From Stenotrophomonas beteli (GTDB taxonomy: Bacteria > Pseudomonadota > Gammaproteobacteria > Xanthomonadales > Xanthomonadaceae), in NCBI RefSeq assembly GCF_001431665.1, contig NZ_LLXV01000033.1, forward strand, positions 1-64,000: DNA of 64,000 nucleotides. Direction: 5' to 3'. Position numbers and translations under genes: made by a program. Below are positions 1 through 9,375 of the stretch, in pieces. The notes under the pieces are model-generated. The model was not told the origin of the DNA. It was given only the letters and a program-made list of their open reading frames with translations, and did not search any database. Every line of letters starts with the position of its first letter. Positions within the stretch are counted from its first letter, which is position 1.

Positions 1-255
1 CAGCCACGAGGGGCTCCGCCGATGGCCGCCGACCGCGCGCAGCGCCGCTTTCCGCCCAAATCCCCGAACCATGCGCTTGCTCACGGATTGACCACGCAAT
101 TGATGACAACGTTGTCCCTACCTGGTGCCGGACTCTCTCCCCGGCCTCCCAGGTGCCTCCGTCCGGCCCCTCCGTCGTCTTCCCGGGCGACGCCCGGACC
201 TGCGTCACGCGCGGCGCCATCGGGGCCCGCGCGCCCTTTGATCGGAGACTTACCC

Positions 256-2355
256 ATGTACGACCCGATTGTGCGCAGTGCCGAACGTGCGACCCGAAGC
301 TGTCGTCCCCGCCGCCTGGCCTGGCTGCTTGCCGTGGCCGCCGGTGCCGCTGCCCTGCCCGGCCTGGCGCAGGCCGCCAGCTGTGCCGGGGTGGCCCAGT
401 GGGACCAGGCCAAGATCTACCGGGCCGGCGATACCCTGCAGAAAGGAGGCGTCCTCTATCGGGCGAACCAGGACATCTGGAACGCGCCGCCGGACCATCC
501 GGCCGGCGCGCCCTACTACACCAACCTCGGCGCCTGTGATGGCAGCGGCAGCAACCAGCCGCCGGTGGTCAGCCTGACCTCGCCGGCCAATGGCGCCACC
601 TTCAGTGCCGGCAGCACGGTCAACGTGACCGCCTCCGCCAGTGATCCGGACGGCAGCGTCGCCAAGGTCGAGTTCTTCCGCGACGGCAGCACGCTCGGCG
701 TCGCCACCAGTGCACCGTATGCGGCCAGCTGGGCCAATGCCAGCGCCGGCAGCCACACCCTGCGCGCAGTGGCCACCGACAACAACAACGCCACTACCAG
801 CACCGCGACGATCACCATCACCGTCAACGCCGCCGGTGGCGACACCACCGCACCAAGCGTGCCGGGCGGGCTGGCGGTCGGCACCCGTACCGCCAACAGC
901 ATCGCGCTCAGCTGGAGCCCGTCAACCGATAACACCGGCGGCAGCGGCGTGGCCGGCTATGACGTGTACCGCAATGGCAGCCTGGTCGGTTCACCATCCA
1001 GTGCCAGCTACGTCGATGGCGGGCTGACGGCGTCGACCACCTACCGTTACCGCGTACGTGCCCGCGACAACGCCGGCAATGCGTCGGCGCAGGGCACCGA
1101 GATCAGCGCCACCACGCTGGCCGGTGACGGCGGCACCACCGGCAAGCGGGTCATCGGCTACTTCACCCAGTGGGGCATCTACGGGCGCAACTACCGGGTC
1201 AAGAACATCGACAGCAGCGGTTCGGCCGCACGCCTGACCCACATCAACTACGCGTTCGGCAACGTGCGCAACAACCGTTGCGAGGTGGGCATCACCCAGC
1301 CGTCGGATCCGAACAGCGGTGCCGGTGGCGATGCCTTCGCCGATTACACCAAGGCCTTCAGCGCCGCCGAGAGTGTCAGCGGCAGCGCCGATACCTGGGA
1401 CCAGCCGCTGCGCGGCAACTGGAACCAGCTCAAGCAGCTCAAGGCCAAATATCCGGGCATGAAGGTGCTGATCTCGCTGGGCGGCTGGACCTGGTCGCGT
1501 GGCTTCTCCAGCGCGGCGCGCCCGGAAAACCGCCAAGCGTTCGTCGCCTCGTGCATCGACGCCTACATCAAGGGCAACCTGCCGGTGACCGACGGTGCCG
1601 GTGGTGCCGGTGCCGCGCTGGGCGTGTTCGACGGCATCGATATCGACTGGGAATACCCGGTGGCGTGCGGTATTGAATGCGGCAAGCCGGAAGACAACGC
1701 CAACTTCACCGCGCTGATGGCCGAGTTCCGCCGCCAGCTCGATGCGGTGCGTCCGGGCCTGTTGCTGACGGTGGCGGTGGGTGCGGGCATCGACAAGATC
1801 CGCGTCACCGATCCGGCCGCGTACCACCCGTACCTGGACTACATCAACGTGATGACCTACGACTTCCACGGCGCGTGGGATGCGAAGACCAACCACCAGT
1901 CGGCGCTGTTCGATTCGCCGAATGACCCGTCCACCGGCGACCAGAAGCTGTACAACAGCAACGACGCCATCGAGGCCTTCATCAGCCGTGGCGTGCCGGC
2001 GGCCAAGCTCAACCTGGGCATCGGCTATTACGGGCGTGGCTGGACCGGGGTGGCCAACGCCAACAACGGCCTCTACCAGACCGCCACCGGCGCCGCTCCG
2101 GGCACGTATGAAGCCGGCATCGAAGACTGGAAGGTGCTGAAGAACCTGGCGTGGCCGGGCTACACCGACAATACCGCCGGTGCCACCTGGATCTACAACG
2201 GCAGCACGCTGTGGAGCTTCGATACCCCGGCCAACATCACCCGCAAGATGGGTTACGTGAAGACCCAGGGCCTGGGCGGTGCATTCGTCTGGGAGTTCAG
2301 CGGTGACGATGCGCAGGGCACGCTGACCAAGGCGGTCAGTGATGGCCTGAAGTAA
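256..2355 (+). CDS. chiA: Secreted multidomain GH18 chitinase
   Basis: Endo-acting chitin hydrolase, exported. The 699-residue protein has an Arg-rich N-terminus and hydrophobic core ending ALPGLAQA (signal peptide, about 1-40), then a Trp-rich carbohydrate-binding module of the ChiC/CBM5-12 type (about 45-95), an Ig-like domain (about 100-190), a fibronectin type III domain (about 195-290) and a C-terminal GH18 barrel. The GH18 signature DGIDIDWEYP is present with the catalytic Glu at residue 466. The frame is open further upstream, but the ATG at 256 has GGAG eight bases before it and starts a clear signal peptide. Family assignment is firm; the substrate is inferred from the family. Confidence 0.95.
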   Translation: MYDPIVRSAERATRSCRPRRLAWLLAVAAGAAALPGLAQAASCAGVAQWDQAKIYRAGDTLQKGGVLYRANQDIWNAPPDHPAGAPYYTNLGACDGSGSNQPPVVSLTSPANGATFSAGSTVNVTASASDPDGSVAKVEFFRDGSTLGVATSAPYAASWANASAGSHTLRAVATDNNNATTSTATITITVNAAGGDTTAPSVPGGLAVGTRTANSIALSWSPSTDNTGGSGVAGYDVYRNGSLVGSPSSASYVDGGLTASTTYRYRVRARDNAGNASAQGTEISATTLAGDGGTTGKRVIGYFTQWGIYGRNYRVKNIDSSGSAARLTHINYAFGNVRNNRCEVGITQPSDPNSGAGGDAFADYTKAFSAAESVSGSADTWDQPLRGNWNQLKQLKAKYPGMKVLISLGGWTWSRGFSSAARPENRQAFVASCIDAYIKGNLPVTDGAGGAGAALGVFDGIDIDWEYPVACGIECGKPEDNANFTALMAEFRRQLDAVRPGLLLTVAVGAGIDKIRVTDPAAYHPYLDYINVMTYDFHGAWDAKTNHQSALFDSPNDPSTGDQKLYNSNDAIEAFISRGVPAAKLNLGIGYYGRGWTGVANANNGLYQTATGAAPGTYEAGIEDWKVLKNLAWPGYTDNTAGATWIYNGSTLWSFDTPANITRKMGYVKTQGLGGAFVWEFSGDDAQGTLTKAVSDGLK

Positions 2356-2391
2356 GAAAAAAGCCGGGGATGCGACACGCATCCCCGGCTT
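2356..2391 (-). terminator. Rho-independent terminator of the dsbC-like gene
   Basis: A perfect 13-bp stem, AAGCCGGGGATGC/GCATCCCCGGCTT, with a 5-base loop. On the minus strand it is followed by a run of T, so it suits the gene ending at 2477; the same stem may also stop the convergent chitinase transcript. Confidence 0.75.
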
Positions 2392-2398
2392 CCCACCT

Positions 2399-2457
2399 GT
2401 AGAGCCGAGCCCATGCTCGGCTGATGGTTGCGCAGCCGAGCATGGGCTCGGCTCTAC
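2399..2457. repeat. SMAG repeat dimer (inverted pair)
   Basis: Two GTAG-headed stem-loops face each other: GTAGAGCCGAGCCCATGCT at the left and its inverse ending CTAC at the right. This is the REP-like family known in S. maltophilia as SMAG. It sits between convergent genes. Confidence 0.85.
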
Positions 2458-2476
2458 AGGAAAAGGTCGGCGGCGA

Positions 2477-3262
2477 TCAGCGCTTGGCCGACAGCTTTTC
2501 CAGCGCCGCACGCAGCTGTGCCGGCGGCAGGTAACCGCCCAGCTGGGTACCGTCCGGCGCGAAGATCGCCGGCGTGCCGTTCACGCCCAACTGCTGGCCC
2601 AGTGCGTACTGCATCGCCACCGGGTTGGTGCAGTTCCTGGCCGGCACATTGCCACCACGCTTGGCATTGGTCAGCGCCTGGCGGCGATCCGCTGCACACC
2701 AGACCGAGATCATGTCGGTGTAGTCCTTGCTGCCCAGCCCCATGCGCGGGAACGCCAGGTACTCGACGGTGATGCCGTTGCGGTTGAGCTCGGCGATGTC
2801 CTGGTGCAGCTTGCGGCAGTAGCCGCATTCGATATCGGTGAACACACTGATGGTGTACTTGGCATTCGGCGCGGCAAACACGATGCGGTCACCGTGGTTG
2901 GCCTTGGCCAGCAGGCTGCGACGATAGCCCAGCAGGCCCTCGCTGTTGGCCGGGCCCTTGGCACGGGTGTCGTAGGGCTGCGACTGGAACAGGTAGCGGC
3001 CATCATCGGATACGTACAGCAACTGGCCGGAGACCACCACCTCGCGGAAACCGGGGAACGGCGCGGCCCCGATGTAGTCCACCTCGAAGCCGGGGTTGAG
3101 CGCAGTCAGCGCGGCACGCACGGCCTGTTCGGCCGAACCGTTGGCGGCCGGAGCGACCTTGGCTGCGGCAGCAGCAGGCGCCTGGGGGGCGGGCGGGGCC
3201 GGCTGGGCACACGCGGTCAGGCTGAGCGCGCCGAACACGGCGGCGATGGCAAATCGGAGCAT
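2477..3262 (-). CDS. dsbC: DsbC-like thiol:disulfide interchange lipoprotein
   Basis: Predicted disulfide isomerase of the cell envelope. The 261-residue product starts with a lipoprotein signal (lipobox LTAC at about residues 15-18) and an Ala/Pro linker. A DsbC N-terminal dimerisation region follows, then a thioredoxin fold with the active-site motif CGYC in FTDIECGYCRKLH. The cis-Pro motif GTPAIF is visible near the C-terminus. The ATG at 3262 is chosen because it begins the signal sequence. The xerD gene next door matches the xerD-dsbC order of enterobacteria. Lipid anchoring differs from the soluble E. coli DsbC. Confidence 0.88.
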   Translation of the reverse strand: MLRFAIAAVFGALSLTACAQPAPPAPQAPAAAAAKVAPAANGSAEQAVRAALTALNPGFEVDYIGAAPFPGFREVVVSGQLLYVSDDGRYLFQSQPYDTRAKGPANSEGLLGYRRSLLAKANHGDRIVFAAPNAKYTISVFTDIECGYCRKLHQDIAELNRNGITVEYLAFPRMGLGSKDYTDMISVWCAADRRQALTNAKRGGNVPARNCTNPVAMQYALGQQLGVNGTPAIFAPDGTQLGGYLPPAQLRAALEKLSAKR

Positions 3263-3361
3263 GGAACGATCCGCGACAGAAGAAGACCCCGGATTCTGAC
3301 ACAGCCTCCCGTGCCGGACCGCGATGCCGCGCACGGCGCAAGGCAAGGTTCAGGCCCTCGC

Positions 3362-4339
3362 TCAGCCGCGCGGATGATGCCGGGCGTGCAGTTTCTGCAG
3401 GTGTTCGCGCGCCACCAGGGTGTAGATCTGGGTGGTGGACAGCGAGCTGTGCCCAAGCAGCATCTGCAACGCACGCAGGTCGGCGCCGCGGTTGAGCAGA
3501 TGGGTGGCGAAGCTGTGGCGCAGGCCATGCGGGCTGATCCGCGCAGGATCGATACCGGCCACCTGCGCGTGGCGCTTGACCAGGTGCCAGAAGGCCTGGC
3601 GGGTCAGCGCATGCAGCGTCGGCTCGATGAACAACGGCGTCTGCCCATCGGCCAATGCCTGCACCTTGCCCTTGCCGACCAGCTGCGGCCGCGACTGCTG
3701 CAGGTAACGCTCCAGCCAGTGCTGTGATTCCTCACCCAGCGGCACCAGCCGTTCCTTGCTGCCCTTGCCGGTGACCCGCAGCACGCCCTGGCGCAGGTTG
3801 ACCGCAGTGGCCGGCAGCAGCACCAGCTCGCTCACGCGCAGGCCGGCGGCGTACATCAGCTCCAGCATGGCGCGGTCGCGCAGGCCCAGCGGGCTGTCGA
3901 TGTCCGGCGCCGCCAGCAGCGCGTCGATCTGGCTTTCGGCCAGCGCCTTGGGCAGCAATCGTGGCAGCTTGGGCGGATCCAGCAGCGCGCTGGGATCCTC
4001 GCTGCGTTCGCCGCGGCGCACGCCATCGGCGAAGAACGCGCGCAAGGCGGAGAGCAGCCGTGCATTGCTGCGCGGCGACCAGCCATGGCGGGTGCGCCAG
4101 GCCAGGTAGTCGAACAATCCCGGGCGCTCGATGCCGGCCAGGCCACCGTCACGCCCGTCCAGCCAGCGCGCCAGCCCTTCCAGGTCACGCCGGTAGCTGT
4201 CGAGGGTGGCGCGGGCCAGGCCGTTCTCGGCCCAGATCGCATCGAGGAAACGCTGGATGCGCGTGCAGTCGTCGGCGCGCAGTTCCGGCAGCTGCTGCAC
4301 CAGCTGGCGGCGTTCGGCGGGGGTGGAAACAGGAGCCAT
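3362..4339 (-). CDS. xerD: Site-specific tyrosine recombinase XerD
   Basis: Chromosome-dimer resolution recombinase acting with XerC at dif. The 325-residue protein has an N-terminal SAM-like core-binding domain (about 20-110) and the C-terminal catalytic domain. It shows the first Arg in [12 protein letters not shown], the [12 protein letters not shown] box with His and Arg, [12 protein letters not shown] with the nucleophilic Tyr, and the usual short tail. Start ATG at 4339 follows a plausible ribosome site; the family is usually about 300 residues, so the N-terminus is slightly long. It is adjacent to the dsbC-like gene. Confidence 0.95.
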   Translation of the reverse strand: MAPVSTPAERRQLVQQLPELRADDCTRIQRFLDAIWAENGLARATLDSYRRDLEGLARWLDGRDGGLAGIERPGLFDYLAWRTRHGWSPRSNARLLSALRAFFADGVRRGERSEDPSALLDPPKLPRLLPKALAESQIDALLAAPDIDSPLGLRDRAMLELMYAAGLRVSELVLLPATAVNLRQGVLRVTGKGSKERLVPLGEESQHWLERYLQQSRPQLVGKGKVQALADGQTPLFIEPTLHALTRQAFWHLVKRHAQVAGIDPARISPHGLRHSFATHLLNRGADLRALQMLLGHSSLSTTQIYTLVAREHLQKLHARHHPRG

Positions 4340-4395
4340 GCGTGCAGGATACGAGCGTGACTGCGGACGCGGCCAGCATTGCGTATGCTCGGCGC

Positions 4396-4887
4396 ATGCC
4401 CCGCCCTGCCACCGAGGCCGCCGCTGCGGCCACCACCGAGATGCCCCGCCCACGTGCGTTGCTGCTGTGGCGCCTGCTGGCGATGGTCTATGACGCGCTG
4501 CCGGTGCTGGCGTTGTGGATGCTGGCCGGTACGCTGTTCACCCTGGGCTACACCTTCAGCGGGCACGCGCAGCGCGAGAACATCGCACCGTTCAGCGCAT
4601 GGCAGTGGCTGCTGTGGGCGGTGTGCTGGATGATCACGGGGTGGTACGCCACGGCCAGCTGGCGCCGTGGTGGGCAGACCTTGGGCATGCGGCCATGGCG
4701 GTTGAAGCTGCAATCCAGCGATGGCGCCCCGCTGCAGCATAGGCAGCTGTGGCTGCGCTTCGCGGTGGGCACGTTGTCGCTGCTGCTGGGCGGGCTGGGA
4801 TTCTGGTGGGCGTGGGTCGATCGCCAACGCCTGACCTGGCACGACCGCGCCAGCGGCACCCGCCTGGTGCGCACGCCGAAGCGGTGA
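4396..4887 (+). CDS. RDD family membrane protein
   Basis: A 163-residue inner-membrane protein with three to four hydrophobic segments, divergent from xerD with 56 bases between starts. The RDD hallmark is partly visible: an Arg followed by Asp in the first helix ([14 protein letters not shown]), [12 protein letters not shown] after the second helix, and a final [14 protein letters not shown] proteins are thought to be small transport-related membrane proteins, but no specific role can be inferred. ATG 4396 or 4441 are both possible starts. Confidence 0.8.
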   Translation: MPRPATEAAAAATTEMPRPRALLLWRLLAMVYDALPVLALWMLAGTLFTLGYTFSGHAQRENIAPFSAWQWLLWAVCWMITGWYATASWRRGGQTLGMRPWRLKLQSSDGAPLQHRQLWLRFAVGTLSLLLGGLGFWWAWVDRQRLTWHDRASGTRLVRTPKR

Positions 4888-4897
4888 TGCACGACCT

Positions 4898-4966
4898 GTA
4901 GGGCCGAGCCCATGCTCGGCTGGCAGGCGGTCCGTAAAAAGCAGCCGAGCATGGGCTCGGCTCTAC
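4898..4966. repeat. SMAG repeat dimer (inverted pair)
   Basis: GTAGGGCCGAGCCCATGCTC at the left faces an inverse copy that ends CTCTAC at the right, with a spacer containing TAAAAA. Same family as 2399-2457; convergent intergenic position. Confidence 0.8.
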
Positions 4967-4996
4967 AGGATCCAGCACGCTGGGCCGGGCGGCTGG

Positions 4997-5021
4997 TCGC
5001 CCGGGCATGGCCCGGCGCTAC
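4997..5021 (-). repeat. Single REP/SMAG-like stem-loop
   Basis: On the minus strand it reads GTAGCGCCGGGCCATGCCCG, a GTAG-headed hairpin six bases after the lptG stop codon. It may act as its 3' stabiliser or terminator. Confidence 0.6.
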
Positions 5022-5026
5022 CAGAA

Positions 5027-6133
5027 TCAGCCCGATTTGCGCCGGAACAACAGTCCGGACACCGCCAGCATCACGATCGGCGGCAGCGCATAGGCAATGC
5101 GGTAATCGAATTTCAGCGCGCCGGCCATGCGGCCGAAGAACAGCTGCAGCAACCAGAAGCCCAGCGCGAACAGGATGCCAAGGAACAGGCGCTTGCCCAT
5201 GCCGCCACTGCGCAGCGAACCGAACGCGAACGGCACGGCGGCCAGGCACAGCGCCAGCACGTTCACCGGGTAGAACCAGCGACTCCAGTACACGTCCTCG
5301 AAATCGCGCGCGTCCAGCCCGTTGCGCTGCCGGTAGGCGATGCTGGTACTGAGCTCGGCCACACTGAGGTTGCGCGGCTTGGCGATGCCGGTCGCCAGCG
5401 CGGCCGGGTCCAGCGTCGAGTTCCAGGGTTCACGTGCCACTTCCTGGCGGGTGGCCGAGCGTTCACCGAACGTATCGCGGCGCACCCCGGTCAGCACCCA
5501 GCCATCCTTGTCGTGCTCGACCGTGGCGGCGTGGGTCAACGAGGCGATCTGGCCATCCTCAGCGACGCGGTACAGGCGCACGTCGCGCAGGATCAACCGG
5601 GTTCCCTTGTCGCCCACCAGCTGCTCCTCACCGCTCTGCGCATTGAGGAAGGTATCGCCCTCGCGTGCCCACAGCCCGGAATAACGGGTGGTCGAGATAT
5701 CCAGCCCCCACTTGGCGCTGGTCTTCAGTGCATCGGCGCGGTCCTGGCCCCACGGCCCCAGCGTCTCGGCACTGAGCACCATCACTGCGGTCAGCAGCGA
5801 CAGGGCGATTGCCACCGATACGCTCAGGCGCTTGCGCGACAGGCCCAGCGCGCGCAGCGCGGTCAGCTCCGAGGTCGCCGCCAGCTGGCCCAGGCCCATC
5901 AGTGAGCCGATCACCGCAGCGGTCGGGAAGAAGGTGTAGGCACGGCGCGGCACGGTGTACAGCACCCAGGCAGCAGCGTGGCCCAGCGTGTAGCCGTTCT
6001 TGCCGATGTCCTTGAACTCGCCGGAGAAGGCCATCACCACGTCCAGGCCCACCAGCACCGCCCAGGTCAGCAGCACGGTGGTGAACACCGAACGCCCCAG
6101 GTACAGGTCGAAACGCATCGGGCGCAGCCTCAT
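5027..6133 (-). CDS. lptG: LPS export permease LptG
   Basis: Inner-membrane half-permease of the LptB2FG ABC transporter that extracts lipopolysaccharide from the inner membrane. The 368-residue protein has three hydrophobic helices at the N-terminus, a central beta-jellyroll periplasmic domain (about 140-270) and three C-terminal helices, the LptF/LptG architecture. The ATG at 6133 overlaps the lptF stop as ATGA, which implies translational coupling; an internal Met five residues on (6118) is an alternative. Confidence 0.95.
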   Translation of the reverse strand: MRLRPMRFDLYLGRSVFTTVLLTWAVLVGLDVVMAFSGEFKDIGKNGYTLGHAAAWVLYTVPRRAYTFFPTAAVIGSLMGLGQLAATSELTALRALGLSRKRLSVSVAIALSLLTAVMVLSAETLGPWGQDRADALKTSAKWGLDISTTRYSGLWAREGDTFLNAQSGEEQLVGDKGTRLILRDVRLYRVAEDGQIASLTHAATVEHDKDGWVLTGVRRDTFGERSATRQEVAREPWNSTLDPAALATGIAKPRNLSVAELSTSIAYRQRNGLDARDFEDVYWSRWFYPVNVLALCLAAVPFAFGSLRSGGMGKRLFLGILFALGFWLLQLFFGRMAGALKFDYRIAYALPPIVMLAVSGLLFRRKSG

Positions 6134-7212
6134 GCGCGGGCTCCCTTCGGGCGGCCCAGGCGGCCATCACGTGCATACATCCAGATCGCCAGCGCCAGCA
6201 GCGGCAGGGTCAGCCACCACAGGCCGAGCGCGGCCGGAATCTTGCCGTTGGCGATCCAGCCGCTGCCGATGAACATCAGGTTGGTGCCCACCATGTAGGC
6301 CATCAGGGCCAGCATCATGCGTCCATAGCGCTGCTGGCGCGGCGAGCTTCGACCCAGCGGCACGGTCAGCAGGGCAAAGGCCAGCGCGATCAGCGGCGGC
6401 GCCAGGCGGCGGTGCAGCTGTGCCTGCGCCTGCGGGCGTGCATCGCCGATCAGCTTCAGGGTCGGCATCAGTTCGGGATCATCCTCGGTGCGGGCCTGTG
6501 CGCCATCGGGCAGGGCCACGTCGTTGCGGGCGAAGGTCGCCAGCCGGTAATCCAGCGCGCCGGCCACCGGCCCTTCCACCTGGTGGCCGTCATCCAGCTC
6601 CAGGAAGCGCTGGCGGGTGCCCTCGAAGTACATGCGGCCGCTGTTGGCCGACACCACTTCCAGGCGGTCGTCCTTCTGCCGCTGCAGGAACACCTTGCCC
6701 AGCTGGGTGCCGTCGGGCGAGATCGAGGACAGGTAGACCACGCCGCCATTGGGCAGCGGGGTGAAACGGCCCGGCTCCAGCCCGGCCATCAGCACGCTGC
6801 GGTTGGCCTCGATGATCATCTGCTCGGCCACCCGGCCGGCCCACGGCCCCAGCCACAGCGAGCAGGCGCCGACCAGCAGCACCACCGGAACCACCAGCAT
6901 CAGCAGCGGCCGCAGCAGGCGCTTGGGGCCGACCCCGATCGCGGTGATGACCGCCATTTCCGAGTCGCGGTACAGGCGGGCGATGGCCAGCAGCAGGCCC
7001 AGCATCAGCGCCAGCGGCAGGATCAGCGGCAGATAGGCGATGAACTGCAGGCCCAGCTGCGAGAACAGCAGCTTGGCCGGCAGGCGCCCGTCGGCGATGT
7101 TGCCGAGGATGTCCACCAGCACGCCGCCCACGCTGACCACCAGCAGGACGATCAGGGTAGCCAGGAAACTCTGGACGAAATCGCCCAGCAGGTATCGGTC
7201 GAGCTTCAGCAT
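6130..7212 (-). CDS. lptF: LPS export permease LptF
   Basis: Partner permease of LptG in the LPS transport bridge. It has 360 residues, with six predicted membrane helices split by a periplasmic jellyroll domain. The start [12 protein letters not shown] is the typical LptF N-terminus, so ATG 7212 is preferred over the longer frame. Its stop overlaps lptG. Divergent from pepA with 104 bases between starts, as in other gammaproteobacteria. Confidence 0.95.
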   Translation of the reverse strand: MLKLDRYLLGDFVQSFLATLIVLLVVSVGGVLVDILGNIADGRLPAKLLFSQLGLQFIAYLPLILPLALMLGLLLAIARLYRDSEMAVITAIGVGPKRLLRPLLMLVVPVVLLVGACSLWLGPWAGRVAEQMIIEANRSVLMAGLEPGRFTPLPNGGVVYLSSISPDGTQLGKVFLQRQKDDRLEVVSANSGRMYFEGTRQRFLELDDGHQVEGPVAGALDYRLATFARNDVALPDGAQARTEDDPELMPTLKLIGDARPQAQAQLHRRLAPPLIALAFALLTVPLGRSSPRQQRYGRMMLALMAYMVGTNLMFIGSGWIANGKIPAALGLWWLTLPLLALAIWMYARDGRLGRPKGARA

Positions 7213-7316
7213 GGGGCGGTGGTTTAAACTCTGGGGTTCGTTCGCGTTGCCGCCCAGTCTACTGTCTGGGCGTAAACGGCCTGCGATTGTACGGACTCGC
7301 CAATGGAATCTGCTCA

Positions 7317-8795
7317 ATGGCCCTCGAATTCACCCTGAACCACCTCGCTCCGGCGGCCGCCAGCGTTGACTGCCTGGTGGTCGGCGCGTACGCCGACCAT
7401 ACCCTGACCCCGGCCGCGCAGGCCCTGGACGCCGCCAGCGGTGGCCGCCTGGCCGCCCTGGCCCAGCGCGGCGACCTGTCCGGCAAGACCGGCGCCACCA
7501 CCCTGCTGCACGACCTGCCGGGCGTGAGCGCCCCGCGCGTGCTGGTGGTCGGCCTGGGCGATGCGGCCCGCTTTGGCGTGCCGCAGTACCTGAAGGCCGT
7601 CGGCGACGCCGTGCGTGCGCTGAAGGCCGGCGCCACCCGCAGCGCGCTGTTCACCCTGTCCGAGGTGGCCATCAAGGACCGCGATGCGGCCTGGGCGATC
7701 CGCCAGGCGGTGATCGCCGCCGATCACGCCGCCTACCGCTACACCGCCACCCTGGGCAAGAAGAAGGCCGATGACGCCGGCCTTGCCCAGTTGGCCATCG
7801 CCGGTGACGACGCCCAGGCGCTGGCCCAGGGCCAGGCCATCGCCGCCGGTGTCGAGTTCGCCCGCGAGCTGGGCAACCTGCCGCCGAACTATTGCACCCC
7901 GGCCTACCTGGCCGAGGTGGGCGTGAAGTTCGCCGCCGAGCACGACGGTGCCGACGCCGAGATTCTCGACGAGCACCAGATGGAAGCGCTGGGCATGGGC
8001 TCGCTGCTGGCCGTGGCCCGCGGTTCGGCCAACCGCCCGCGCCTGGTCGTGCTGAAGTGGACCGGTGCCGGCGACGCCAGGCCCTACGTGCTGGTCGGCA
8101 AGGGCATCACCTTCGATACCGGTGGCGTCAACCTGAAGACCCAGGGCGGCATCGAGGAGATGAAGTACGACATGTGCGGTGGCGCCAACGTCATCGGCAC
8201 CTTCGTCGCGGCGGTCAAGGCCAGGCTGCCGCTGAACCTGGTGGTGGTGGTCCCGGCGGTGGAAAACGCCATCGATGGCAATGCCTACCGTCCGTCCGAC
8301 GTGATCACCTCGATGTCGGGCAAGACCATCGAAGTGGGCAACACCGACGCCGAAGGCCGCCTGATCCTGTGCGACGCGCTGACCTACGCACAGCGCTTCG
8401 AGCCGGCCGCGCTGGTCGACGTCGCCACCCTCACCGGTGCCTGCATGGTCGCCCTCGGCCACCAGACCGCCGGCCTGATGAGCAAGCACGACGACCTGGC
8501 CAGCGAGCTGCTGGCCGCCGGCGAGCAGGTGTTCGACCGCGCCTGGCGCCTGCCGCTGTGGGACGAGTACCAGCCGATGCTCGATTCGACCTTCGCCGAC
8601 GTCTACAACATCGGCGGCCGCTGGGCCGGCGCGATCACCGCCGGCTGCTTCCTGTCGCGCTTCACCGAAGGCCAGCGCTGGGCCCACCTGGACATCGCCG
8701 GCGTCGCCAGCGATGAAGGCAAGCGTGGCATGGCCACCGGCCGCCCGGTCGGCCTGCTGAGCCAGTGGCTGCTGGACCAGGCCGCCCGCGCCTGA
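7317..8795 (+). CDS. pepA: Leucyl aminopeptidase (M17)
   Basis: Cytosolic metallo-aminopeptidase; the E. coli homologue also binds DNA as an accessory factor of Xer recombination. The 492-residue protein carries the M17 signature NTDAEGRL and the two-metal/substrate motif [17 protein letters not shown] 7317 (MALEFTLN) fits the family; a TTG 30 bases upstream keeps the frame open but is less likely. It is the first gene of pepA-holC-valS. Confidence 0.96.
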   Translation: MALEFTLNHLAPAAASVDCLVVGAYADHTLTPAAQALDAASGGRLAALAQRGDLSGKTGATTLLHDLPGVSAPRVLVVGLGDAARFGVPQYLKAVGDAVRALKAGATRSALFTLSEVAIKDRDAAWAIRQAVIAADHAAYRYTATLGKKKADDAGLAQLAIAGDDAQALAQGQAIAAGVEFARELGNLPPNYCTPAYLAEVGVKFAAEHDGADAEILDEHQMEALGMGSLLAVARGSANRPRLVVLKWTGAGDARPYVLVGKGITFDTGGVNLKTQGGIEEMKYDMCGGANVIGTFVAAVKARLPLNLVVVVPAVENAIDGNAYRPSDVITSMSGKTIEVGNTDAEGRLILCDALTYAQRFEPAALVDVATLTGACMVALGHQTAGLMSKHDDLASELLAAGEQVFDRAWRLPLWDEYQPMLDSTFADVYNIGGRWAGAITAGCFLSRFTEGQRWAHLDIAGVASDEGKRGMATGRPVGLLSQWLLDQAARA

Positions 8796-8811
8796 TGCCG
8801 TACCCGACCCT

Positions 8812-8854
8812 GGCCGGCCCCCGCCGGCCGGGGCCTCGCCCGGCAATGCCGGGC
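8812..8854. repeat. Two tandem GC hairpins between pepA and holC
   Basis: GGCCGGC-CCCC-GCCGGCC (8812-8829) and GCCCGGC-AAT-GCCGGGC (8838-8854). They may be REP-like stem-loops or mRNA processing/attenuation structures inside the operon. No T tract follows, so a classic terminator is unlikely. Confidence 0.5.
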
Positions 8855-8877
8855 CCCTGCCTGACCCGGACCCTGCC

Positions 8878-9303
8878 ATGCCCCGCGCCGACTTCTACCT
8901 GATCGCCAAGCCCCGCTTCCTGACCGAGCCGTTGCGCCTGGTCTGCGAGCTGGCGCGCAAGGCCAACGACGCCGGGTTGTTCACCCTGGTGCTGGCCCGC
9001 GACCAGGCCCAGGCCGAGGAACTGGACGAGCTGCTGTGGGCGTTCGACAACGATGCCTACATCCCGCACCAGATCGCCGGCGAAGACATGGACGAGGATG
9101 AAGCCCTGGTGCTGATCGCCGTGCCCGGCACCGAGGCACCGGCACGCCCGCTGGTGATCAACCTGCGCGACGCGCCCTGGCTGGGCCAGTGCGAACGCGT
9201 GCTGGAAGTGGTGCCGGCTGATCCGGAAGCGCGCGAACCGCTGCGCGAACGCTGGCGCCAGTACAAGGCCGCCGGTTACGACCTGAACAAGCACGACATG
9301 TAA
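8878..9303 (+). CDS. holC: DNA polymerase III chi subunit
   Basis: A 141-residue clamp-loader accessory protein linking SSB to the tau/gamma complex through psi. The N-terminus ADFYLIAKPRFLTEPLRLVCELARKA fits chi, as does the acidic middle with FDNDAYIPHQI. Position between pepA and valS is the conserved location of holC. A candidate psi subunit lies at 13729-14238. Confidence 0.93.
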   Translation: MPRADFYLIAKPRFLTEPLRLVCELARKANDAGLFTLVLARDQAQAEELDELLWAFDNDAYIPHQIAGEDMDEDEALVLIAVPGTEAPARPLVINLRDAPWLGQCERVLEVVPADPEAREPLRERWRQYKAAGYDLNKHDM

Positions 9304-9375
9304 GCGCGGCCCGGCCCCCTTGATGGGCCGCCGCCGCGCCCTGATCCTTCAACGATTGCCTCCTGGTTCCCCCGC

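Noticed and set aside
22-255. Longer chitinase start at position 22
   Set aside because: It would place about 78 Pro/Arg-rich residues before the signal peptide; the ATG at 256 has a ribosome site and a proper export signal.
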